Shown: positions 39,501 through 48,716 of the stretch, piece by piece | Layout of the letters: each line of letters begins with the position of its first letter | Numbering within the stretch: position 1 is the first letter of the stretch | NCBI GenBank assembly: GCA_964059195.1 | Contig: CAXKWD010000014.1 | Coordinates: 2,632,215-2,696,214, forward strand | Direction: 5' to 3' | Length of the DNA stretch: 64,000 nt | Origin: Ectobius pallidus | Lineage: Eukaryota > Arthropoda > Insecta > Blattodea > Ectobiidae | The notes under the pieces: generated by a model | Seen by the model: the letters and a program-made list of their open reading frames with translations, nothing else | What the model was told of the DNA's origin: nothing | Databases searched by the model: none | Position numbers and translations under genes: made by a program

Positions 39501-42476
39501 AGAATACTGTTGCCTAGCAATGAGTTTTAAAACACGAAAGTGTTGCCTAGCAATGCCATTTTAAACCAGAAACTTTTGCCTAGCAATGTCATCAAAAATA
39601 ACTGTTGCTTAGCAATGTAATTTTAAACACAATATTGCTACCTATTATAAACTTTTAAAAATATACTGTTGTGTAGCAATGTTAATTTCAGACACCAAAC
39701 TTTTACTTTTCAATGCATTTTTAAAAGTCGAAACGTTTTCCTAGCAATGTAATTTTTAAAGACAATTTGGCTGCTTAACAATGTAATTTTTCTATGACGA
39801 ATGTTTTGCCTAGCCATGCCAGTCTAAACCGGAAACTGTTGCCTAGCAATTAAGTTTTAAAACACCTGACTCTTGCTTAGCAATGACATTTTGAACAAGA
39901 AACTGTAGCTTAGCAATGCCATCTCCAAATACGAAACTGTTGCCTAGCAATGTCATCTATAACGAATAGTTTTTAATCCTTCAATGATCAATAGATACAA
40001 TGAAAATATCGGTGATATGCTAATGTCAAAACATGGGTTGTAAATTTTACTTTAATAGAAAGAATACTGTTGCATAGCAATGAGTTTTAAAACACGAAAG
40101 TGTTGCCTAGCAAAGCCATTTTAAACCAGAAACTGTTGCCTAGCAATGTCATCAAAAAGACCTGTTGCTTAGCAATGTCATTTTTGAACACAATATTGCT
40201 ACCTATTAAAAGCTTTTAAAAAAAGATACTGCTGCGTAGCAATGTCAATTTCTGACACGGAAACTTTACCTTTCAATGCATTTTCCAAAGTAGAAATTTC
40301 TTCCTAGCAATGTAATTTTTAAAGGCAATTTGGCTGCCTATCAACGTAATATTTCTATCACGAATGTTTTTCCTAGCCATGCCAGTCTAAACCGGAAACT
40401 GTAGCCTAGCAATGAAATTTTAAAACACCTGACTTTTGCTTAGCAATGACATTTTGAACAACAAACTGTAGCTTAGCAATGCCATCTCCAAATACGAAAC
40501 TGTTGCCTAGCAATGTCATCTATAAGGAATAGTTTTTAATCCTTCAATGATCAATACATACAATGAAAATATCGGTGATATGCTAATGTCAAAACATGGG
40601 TTGTAAATTTTACTTTAATAGAAAGAATACTGTTGCCTAGCAATTAGTTTTAAAACACGAAAGTGTTGCCTAGCAATGCCATTTTAAACCGCAAACTGTT
40701 GCCTAGCAATGTCCTCAAAAAGAACTGTTGCTTAGCAATGGCATTTTTAAACACAATATTGCTACCTATTAAAAGCTTTTAAAAAAAGATACTGTTGCGT
40801 AGCAATGTCAATTTCTGACACGAAACCTTTACCTTTCAATGCATTTTTCAAATTCGAAACTTCTTCCTAGCAATGTAATTTTTAAAGACAATTTGGCTAC
40901 CTAACAATGTAATTTTTCTATCACGAATGTTTTGCCTAGCCATGCCAGTCTAAACCGGAAACTGTTGCCTAGCAATGAAGTATTATAACACCTGACTGTT
41001 GCTTAGCAATGACATTTTGAATAAGAAACTGTAGCTTAGCAATGGCATCTCCAAATACGAAACTGTTGCATAGCAATGTCTTCTATAAGGAATAGCCTTT
41101 AATCCCTCAATGATCAATACATACAATGAAAATATCGGTGATATGCTAATGGCATAACAGGGGTTGTAAATTTTTCTTTAATAGAAAAGAATTCTGTTGC
41201 CTAGCAATGAGTTTTAAAACACGAAAGTGTTGCCTAGCAATGCCATTTTAAACCGGAAACTGTTGCCTAGCAATGCCATCAAAAAGAACTGTTGCTTAGC
41301 AAAGTCATTTTTAAACACAATATTGCTACCTATTATAAACTTTTAAAAAATATACTGTTGCGTAGCAATGTCAATATCAGACACAAATCTTTTACCTTTC
41401 AATGCATTTTTCATGTCGAAACTTTTTCCTAGCAATGTAATTTTTAAAGACAATTTGGCTGCCTAACAATGTAATTTTTCTATCAGGAAAGGTTTGCCTA
41501 GCAATCCCAGTCTAAACCGGAAACTGTTGCCTAGCAATTAAGTTTTAAAACAGCTGACTCTTGCTTAGCAATGACATTTTGAACATGAAACTGTAGCTTA
41601 GCAATGCCATCTCCAAATACGAAACTGTTGCCTAGCAATGTCTTCTATAAGGAAAAGTTTTTCATCCTTCAATGATCAATACATACAATGAAAATATCGG
41701 TGATATGCTAATGTCAAAACATGGGTTGTAAATTTTACTTTAATAGAAAGAATACTGTTGCCTAGCAATGAGTTTTAAAACACGAATGTGTTGCCTAGCA
41801 ATGCCATTTTAAACCGGAAACTGTTGCCTAGCAATGTCATCAAAAAGAACTGTTGCTTAGCAATGTCATTTTTAAACACAATATTGCTACCTATTATAAA
41901 CTTTTAAAAATACACTGTTGTGTAGCAATGTTAATTTCAGACACCAAACTTTTACTTTTCAATGCATTTTTCAAAGTCGAAACGTTTTCCTAGCAATGTA
42001 ATTTTTAAAGACGATTTGGCTGCTTAACAATGTAATTTTTCTATGACGAAAGTTTTGCCTAGCCATGCCAGTCTAAACCGGAAACTGTTGCCTAGCAATT
42101 AAGTTTTAAAACACCTGACTCTTGCTTAGCAATGACATTTTGAACAAGAAAATGTAGCTTAGCAATGCCATCTCCAAATACGAAACTGTTGCCTAGCAAT
42201 GTCATCTATAAGGAATAGTTTTTAATCCTTCAATGATCAATACATACAATGAAAATATCGGTGATATGCTAATGTCAAAACATGGGTTGTAAATTTTACT
42301 TTAATAGAAAGAATACTGCTGCCTAGCAATGAGTCTTAAAACACGAAAGTGTTGCCTGGCAATGCCATTTTAAACCAGAAACTGTTGCCTAGCAATGTCA
42401 TCAAAAAGAACTGTTGCTTAGCAATGTCATTTTTTAACACAATATTGCTACCTATTTAAAGCTTTTAAAAAAAGAT
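36527..42476. repeat. 11-monomer higher-order repeat, copy 2 (~5.95 kb)
   Basis: Monomers begin at 36527, 37088, 37651, 37982, 38545, 39105, 39665, 40228, 40791, 41354 and 41914. By eye it differs from copy 1 at about half a dozen positions over 5,950 bp: a one-base deletion near 38575 (GACACGAAAC for GACACGGAAAC), GCATAGC near 40073, and copy-1 private changes near 31395, 31441, 34353 and 36026. Such similarity implies a recent duplication or ongoing homogenisation. Confidence 0.9.
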
Positions 42477-43371
42477 ACTGTTGCGTAGCAATGTCAATTT
42501 CTGACACGAAACCTTTACCTTTCAATGCATTTTCCAAAGTCGAAACTTCTTCCTAGCAATGTAATTTTTAAAGACAATTTGGCTGCCTATCAATGTAATT
42601 TTTCAATCACGAATGTTTTGCCTAACCATGCCAGTCTAAACCGGAAACTGTTGCCTAGCAATGAGTTTTAAAACACGAAAGTGTTGCCTAGCAATGCCAT
42701 TTTAAACCAGAAACTGTTGCCTAGCAATGTCATAAAAAAGAACTGTTGCTTAGCAATGTCATTTTTGAACACAATATTGCTACCTATTAAAAGCTTTAAA
42801 AAAAAGATACTGTTGCGTAGCAATGTCAATTTCTGACACGAAACCTTTACCTTTCAATGCATTTTCCAAAGTAGAAATTTCTTCCTAGCAATGTAATTTT
42901 TAAAGACAATTTGGCTGCCTATCAACGTAATATTTCTATCACGAATGTTTTTCCTAGCCATGCCAGTCTAAACCGGAAACTGTAGCCTAGCAATGAAATT
43001 TTAAAACACCTGACTTTTGCTTAGCAATGACATTTTGAACAACAAACTGTAGCTTAGCAATGCCATCTCCAAATACGAAACTGTTGCCTAGCAATGTCAT
43101 CTATAAGGAATAGTTTTTAATCCTTCAATGATCAATACATACAATGAAAATATCGGTGATATGCTAATGTCAAAACATGGGTTGTAAATTTTACTTTAAT
43201 AGAAAGAATACTGTTGCCTAGCAATTAGTTTTAAAACACGAAAGTGTTGCCTAGCAATGCCATTTTAAACCGGAAACTGTTGCCTAGCAATGTCCTCAAA
43301 AAGAACTCTTGCTTAGCAATGGCATTTTTAAACACAATATTGCTACCTATTAAAAGCTTTTAAAAAAAGAT

Positions 43372-43738
43372 ACTGTTGCGTAGCAATGTCAATTTCTGAA
43401 ACGAAACCTTTACCTTTCAATGCATTTTTCAAATTCGAAACTTCTTCCTAGTAATGTAATTTTTAAAGACAATTTTGCTACCTAACAATGTAATTTTTCT
43501 ATCACGAATGTTTTGCCTAGCCATGCCAGTCTAAACCGGAAACTGTTTCCTAGCAATGAAGTTTTATAACACCTGACTGTTGCTTAGCAATGACATTTTG
43601 AATAAGAAACTGTAGCTTAGCAATGCCATCTCCAAATACGAAACTGTTGCCTAGCAATGTCATCAAAAAGAACTGTTGCTTAGCAATGTCATTTTTGAAC
43701 ACAATATTGCTACCTATTAAAAGCTTTTGAAAAAAGAT
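43372..43738. repeat. 367-bp deletion monomer, third occurrence
   Basis: Same U9-U13 junction as at 10883. A change to GTTTCCTAGC near 43546, where other copies have GTTGCCTAGC, and AAAAGCTTTTGAAAA near 43721 are private to this copy. Confidence 0.85.
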
Positions 43739-44863
43739 ACTGTTGCGTAGCAATGTCAATTTCTGACACGAAACCTTTACCTTTCAATGCATTTTTCAAA
43801 TTCGAAACTTCTTCCTAGCAATGTAATTTTTAAATACAATTTGACTGCCTAACAATGTAATTTTTCTATCACGAAAGTTTTCCCTAGCCATGCTAGTCTA
43901 AAAGGAAACTGTAGCCTAGCAATGAAGTTTTAAAACACCTGACTGTTGCTTAGCAATGACATTTTGAACAAGAAACTGTAGCTTAGCAATGCCATCTCCA
44001 AATACGAAACTGTTGCCTAGCAATGTCATCTATAAGGAATAGTTTTTAATCCTTCAATGATCAATACATACAATGAAAATATCGGTGATATGCTAATGTC
44101 AAAACATGGGTTGTAAATTTTACTTTAATAGAAAGAATACTGTTGCCTAGCAATTAGTTTTAAAACACGAAAGTGTTGCCTAGCAATGCCATTTTAAACC
44201 GGAAACTGTTGCCTAGCAATGTCCTCAAAAAGAACTGTTGCTTAGCAATGGCATTTTTAAACACAATATTGCTACCTATTAAAAGCTTTTAAAAAAAGAT
44301 ACTGTTGCGTAGCAATGTCAATTTCTGACACGAAACCTTTACATTTCAATGCATTTTTCAAATTGGAAACTTCTTCCTAGCAATGTAATTTTTAAAAACA
44401 ATTTGGCTACCTAACAATGTAATTTTTCTATCACGAATGTTTTGCCTAGCCATTCCAGTCTAAACCGGAAACTGTTGCCTAGCAATGAAGTTTTATAACA
44501 CCTGACTGTTGCTTAGCAATGACATTTTGAATAAGAAACTGTAGCTTAGCAATGCCATCTCCAAATACGAAACTGTTGCCTAGCAATGTCATCTATAAGG
44601 AATAGCCTTTAATCCCTCAATGATCAATACATACAATGAAAATATCGGTGATATGCTAATGGCATAACAGGGGTTGTAAATTTTTCTTTAATAGAAAACA
44701 ATACTGTTGCCTAGCAATGAGTTTTAAAACACGTAAGTGTTGCCTAGCAATGCCATTTTAAACCGGAAACTGTTGCCTAGCAATGCCATCAAAAAGAACT
44801 GTTGCTTAGCAAAGTCATTTTTAAACACAATATTGCTATCTATTATAAACTTTTAAAAAATAT

Positions 44864-47106
44864 ACTGTTGCGTAGCAATGTCAATATCACACACAAATCT
44901 TTTACCTTTCAATGCATTTTTCATGTCGAAAATTTTCCTAGCAATGAAATTTTTAAAGACAATTTGGCTGCCTAACAATGTAATTTTTCTATCACGAAAG
45001 GTTCGCCTAGCAATGCCAGTCTAAACCGGAAACTGTTGCCTAGCAATTAAGTTTTAAAACAGCTGACTCTTGCTTAGCAATGACATTTTGAACATGAAAC
45101 TGTAGCTTACCAATGCCATCTCCAAATACGAAACTGTTGCCTAGCAATGTCATCTATAAGGAATAGTTTTTAATCCCTCAATGATCAATACATACAATGA
45201 AAATATCGGTGATATGCTAATGGCAAAACATGGGTTGTAAATTTTGCTTTAATAGAAAGAATACAGTTGCCTAGCAATGAGATTTAAAACACGAAAGTGT
45301 TGCCTAGCAATGCCATTTTAAACCGCAAACTGTTGCCTAGCAATGTCATCAAAAAGAACTGTTGCTTAGCAATGTCATTTTTAAACACAATATTGCTACC
45401 TATTATAAACTTTTAAAAATATACTGTTGTGTAGCAATGTTAATTTCAGACACCAAACTTTTACTTTTCAATGCATTTTTCAAAGTCGAAACTTTTTCCT
45501 AGCAATGTAATTTTTAAAGACGATTTGGCTGCTTAACAATGTAATTTTTCTATGACGGAAGTTTTGCCTAGCCATGCCAGTCTAAACCGGAAACTGTTGC
45601 CTAGCAATGAAGTTTTAAAACACCTGACTCTTGCTTAGCAATGACATTTTGAATAAGAAACTGTGGCTTAGCAATGCCATCTCCAAATACGAAACTGTTG
45701 CCTAGCAATGTCATCTATAAGGAATATCCTTTAATCCCTCAATGATCAATACATACAATGAAAATATCGGTGATATGCTAATGGCATAACAGGGGTTGTA
45801 AATTTTTCTTTAATAGAAAAGAATACTGTTGCCTAGCAATGAGTTTTAAAACACGTAAGTGTTGCCTAGCAATGCCATTTTAAACCGGAAACTGTTGCCT
45901 AGCAATGCCATCAAAAAGAACTGTTGCTTAGCAAAGTCATTTTTAAACACAATATTGCTATCTATTATAAACTTTTAAAAAATATACTGTTGCGTAGCAA
46001 TGTCAATATCACACACAAATCTTTTACCTTTCAATGCATTTTTCATGTCGAAAATTTTCCTAGCAATGAAATTTTTAAAGACAATTTGGCTGCCTAACAA
46101 TGTAATTTTTCTATCACGAAAGGTTCGCCTAGCAATGCCAGTCTAAACCGGAAACTGTTGCCTAGCAATTAAGTTTTAAAACAGCTGACTCTTGCTTAGC
46201 AATGACATTTTGAACATGAAACTGTAGCTTACCAATGCCATCTCCAAATACGAAACTGTTGCCTAGCAATGTCATCTATAAGGAATAGTTTTTAATCCCT
46301 CAATGATCAATACATACAATGAAAATATCGGTGATATGCTAATGGCAAAACATGGGTTGTAAATTTTGCTTTAATAGAAAGAATACAGTTGCCTAGCAAT
46401 GAGATTTAAAACACGAAAGTGTTGCCTAGCAATGCCATTTTAAACCGCAAACTGTTGCCTAGCAATGTCATCAAAAAGAACTGTTGCTTAGCAATGTCAT
46501 TTTTAAACACAATATTGCTACCTATTATAAACTTTTAAAAATATACTGTTGTGTAGCAATGTTAATTTCAGACACCAAACTTTTACTTTTCAATGCATTT
46601 TTCAAAGTCGAAACTTTTTCCTAGCAATGTAATTTTTAAAGACGATTTGGCTGCTTAACAATGTAATTTTTCTATGACGGAAGTTTTGCCTAGCCATGCC
46701 AGTCTAAACCGGAAACTGTTGCCTAGCAATGAAGTTTTAAAACACCTGACTCTTGCTTGGCAATGACATTTTGAACAAGAAACTGTAGCTTAGCAATGCC
46801 ATCTCCAAATACGAAACTGTTGCCTAGCAATGGCATCTATAAGGAATAGTTTTTAATCCTTCAATGATCAATACATACAATGAAAATATCGGTGATATGC
46901 TAATGTCAAGACATGGGTTGTAAATTTTACTTTAATAGAAAGAATACTGCTGCCTAGCAATGAGTTTTAAAACACGAAAGTGTTGCCTGGCAATGCCATT
47001 TTAAACCAGAAACTGTTGCCTAGCAATGTCATCAAAAAGAACTGTTGCTTGGCAATGTCATCTTTAACACAATATTGCTACCTATTTAAAGCTTCTAAAA
47101 AAAGTT
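44864..47106. repeat. Tandem dimer duplication, period ~1,122 bp
   Basis: The pair 44864-45985 (CAATATCAC-type monomer followed by a GTG-type monomer) is repeated at 45986-47106. The shared private variants include CACACACAAATC, GAAAATTTTCCTAGC, GTTCGCCTAGCAATGCC and CAGTTGCCTAGCAATGAGA. The second copy diverges after about 46758. Confidence 0.75.
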
Positions 47107-47422
47107 ACTGTTGCGTAGCAATGTCAATTTCTTACACGAAACCTTTACCTTTCAATGCATTTTCCAAAGTCAAAACTTCTTCCTAGCAATGTAATTTTTA
47201 AAGACAATTTGGCTGCCTATCAATGTAATTTTTCTATCACGAATGTTTTGCCTAACCATGCCAGTCTAAACCGGAAACTGTTGCCTAGCAATGAAGTTTT
47301 AAAACACCTGACTGTTGCTTAGCAATGACATTTTGAATAAGAAACTGTAACTTAGCAATGCCATCTCCAAATACGAAACTGTTGCCTAGCAATGTCATCT
47401 ATAAGGAATACCCTTTGGTGTA

Positions 47423-47440
47423 AATGGAGTCATCTCCATT
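47423..47440. repeat. Perfect 7-bp inverted repeat at insert left end
   Basis: AATGGAG and CTCCATT flank the 4-base loop TCAT, starting six bases inside the insert. It recurs in the other copies at 53360, 59157 and 63267. Terminal hairpins are found in several kinds of mobile element, so the position is suggestive only. Confidence 0.7.
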
Positions 47441-47484
47441 AATATCAATTGATAGAAAATGATGAGAAATAGATTGATATTAAT
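47438..47484. repeat. 12-bp inverted repeat ATTAATATCAAT / ATTGATATTAAT
   Basis: The arms at 47438-47449 and 47473-47484 are exact reverse complements separated by 23 bases. The core ATTAATATCA reappears in a second inverted pair at 47587-47621, so the left 200 bp of the insert contains four copies of this motif, two in each orientation. Confidence 0.75.
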
Positions 47485-47586
47485 TAAATACGGCAGATAA
47501 TAACTTTTGAACTAACCAAGCAATATTATTATAAATTACATGATAAAAATCAGGAAAAATTAACAAATAATGTTACATAAATATGA

Positions 47587-47621
47587 AATTAATATCATCA
47601 ATACTTTAGCTGATATTAATT
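47587..47621. repeat. 11-bp inverted repeat AATTAATATCA / TGATATTAATT
   Basis: The arms at 47587-47597 and 47611-47621 pair perfectly around a 13-base loop. They share the ATTAATATCA core with the inverted repeat at 47438-47484. Such clustered motifs could be sites for an element-encoded or host protein, but AT-rich sequence also produces them by chance. Confidence 0.7.
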
Positions 47622-48066
47622 ATTTTATAGTAAAGAATAAAATACACTTGGACTCAATAGAAGTTAGCAGACGGAATACTCAGAAATATACAATGCAGCC
47701 GGAGTGAAATGTATAGCAACTCTGTGGGAGATAGGTGCCAGGTATTGTCAGAAATGTACTAGGCTATTCAGTCAAAATGTAGTAGAAAGGAAAGATTATG
47801 AGATGAATAGGCACTTCACGAGAATGTACAGTGAAAGTTGCAAGGTCCAAGAACTAGACAGAAGTTCGGAGAATCGCAGGATGGGAGAAACAGAAAAGCA
47901 TCACTCCCAAGCTAAAAACCACGCTAATCGAAACAACCAATAGAATTTAAGTTTAGGATAGAAAAAACTTAATTTAGCTATAACAGTGCAGATGATTGGT
48001 TTTGTGTAACTATGGTAAGGAAGGGAAATTGAGAGGAGGCTAAGATCATGGCTTTTACGAAACTAC

Positions 48067-48133
48067 ACTTGTGTACGAAGGACTCGAGGAGGCAGGTCAT
48101 ATCCCTGCATTTCTCCTCGAATTACACGTAAGT
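48067..48133 (+). other. Long interrupted stem-loop in insert
   Basis: Arms pair in steps: ACTT 48067-48070 with AAGT 48130-48133; GTGTA 48071-48075 with TACAC 48123-48127; CGAGGAG 48085-48091 with CTCCTCG 48113-48119; GCAGG 48092-48096 with CCTGC 48104-48108. The terminal loop is TCATATC and the bulge is ATTT at 48109-48112. The central 12 base pairs are GC-rich in an AT-rich setting. No hammerhead-ribozyme core (CTGATGA with GAAA) was found. Equivalent positions in the other copies are 54004-54070, 59801-59867 and 63911-63977. Confidence 0.6.
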
Positions 48134-48165
48134 CGTATTGACATTGTGGTCAATCCGACTGTATC

Positions 48166-48303
48166 TATATAAATAACTTCACTAAATTACCGAAGTGTAA
48201 ATTCGATTATACATTTATTCTTGCAGTAAGAGCTTATTATAGCTACTTACTAAAATAAATTCAGTGAGTGTGCCAAGTAAGTACTGTTGTGACATTGACG
48301 TCA
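48166..48303 (+). promoter_or_regulatory. Possible promoter/LTR-like cassette in insert
   Basis: A TATA-like box TATATAAATA lies at 48166-48175, an AATAAA at 48254-48259, a TCAGT (arthropod initiator-like) at 48261-48265 and a perfect CRE palindrome TGACGTCA at 48296-48303. TATA followed within about 90 bases by AATAAA is the order expected in a retrotransposon LTR. A TGTGTAAC at 48003 and a CATTACA ending at 48314 could be the TG...CA ends of a 312-bp LTR, but no target-site duplication flanks them. All of these are short motifs and transcription is unproven. The TATA box recurs at 54103, 59900 and, in copy 4, beyond the window. Confidence 0.25.
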
Positions 48304-48716
48304 CCATCATTACAAGATTACGTGGATATCGAGTGTCACTACTAGGAAGTATTTACGTACGAGTTGCAAAGGCCAATATTAGACTCCCTTCAATATCCCA
48401 TCATAAAATTAATAAATTCACGAAGTAACATTTATACATTTGAACTTTGATTGGAATACTAAATAAACTGGCAGTGTTTGATAAATATTTAATTATTGAT
48501 AAACAGTAAATATAGAACCTCCACACCCAATTTTATGCCCTGAGGTAAGATAGAGAAAATCGTAGCAACTCCGACTGAGCAACCCGAGGTTCCACCAGGC
48601 TGAAGAAGACAACATTCGCAGTGAGTACAATATTGTGGGGGTGGACCACAAACCGATTGCAGCATACTGGGAGAACTCATACAACGAGGGCTTGTAGTGT
48701 GAAGTACTGCATCACC

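Larger units (their letters stand above)
1..47416. repeat. Main satellite array, ~562-bp monomer
   Basis: An uninterrupted head-to-tail tandem array containing about 91 monomers, most 559-564 bp long. Monomer starts are recognised by ACTGTTGCGTAGCAATGT or ACTGTTGTGTAGCAATGT. No inverted monomer and no foreign sequence was seen before 47417. The array is AT-rich, with stop codons in all frames and only chance ORFs under 70 codons. At least three monomer-start families are interleaved: one with GTGTAGCAATGTTAATTTC, one with GCGTAGCAATGTCAATTTC, and one with GCGTAGCAATGTCAATATC. No function can be assigned from sequence alone. A centromeric or other heterochromatic position is plausible for such an array but is inference. 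Confidence 0.97.
42477..47416. repeat. Array segment leading to the first insert
   Basis: Monomer starts are at about 42477 (332 bp), 42809, 43372 (367 bp), 43739, 44301, 44864, 45423, 45986, 46545 and 47107. The first part continues the order seen at 9988-11250 and 22461-23723. From about 43.7 kb the monomers carry more private variants than elsewhere (GTCTAAAAGGAAACTG near 43892, GTTCGCCTAGC near 45001, TTGGCAATG near 46758), so this flank is more diverged than the centre of the array. Confidence 0.8.
47417..48716. mobile_element. 1,300-bp non-satellite insert, copy 1 (origin unresolved)
   Basis: At 47414-47416 the satellite text (ATAAGGAATACCCTTT) stops, and it resumes at 48717 with TTTAATCCCTCAATG, exactly as in uninterrupted monomers (AATAGCCTTTAATCCC). 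The insert thus interrupts the U9/spacer junction with no satellite lost. The trinucleotide TTT is present on both sides and may be a target-site duplication. The ends read GGTG...CACC, a 4-bp inverted match that is too short to prove a terminal inverted repeat. Inside are hairpins near the left end, a TATA-like box, a CRE palindrome, an AATAAA, and a 79-codon open frame at 47704-47943 with no family I recognise. No transposase or reverse-transcriptase motif is visible. It could be a solo-LTR-like remnant, a non-autonomous DNA element or a captured genomic fragment. Confidence 0.7.

Noticed and set aside
43550..43759. 69-codon minus-strand open frame
   Set aside because: Spans the 367-bp deletion monomer. 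Its translation is repetitive satellite sequence and it depends on the private GTTTCC change.
46980..47186. 68-codon open frame repeated at 52917, 58714 and 62824
   Set aside because: Consists of sub-repeats U11-U15 and U1-U2, and recurs only because the flanking satellite was duplicated with the insert.
48048..48226. Small ORF (ATG at 48048 in good Kozak context) with GTAAGT at 48128 and TTCTTGCAG ending at 48226, resembling a 99-bp intron
   Set aside because: The reading frame is only 27 codons, the downstream frame stops within a few codons, and the supposed intron contains the TATA-like box. Short splice motifs occur by chance.
48489..48684. Two overlapping minus-strand 63-codon frames in the insert and its copies
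   Set aside because: They overlap in different frames, have no recognisable domain, and their conservation is explained by recent duplication.
47417..48716. tRNA-derived SINE
   Set aside because: No convincing pair of A and B boxes and no poly(A) or simple-repeat tail at either end. GTTCGGAGAATC near 47866 is only a weak B-box resemblance.
47417..48716. Helitron
   Set aside because: The ends do not read TC...CTRR, and the insertion site is not an A-T dinucleotide with a 3' hairpin next to it.
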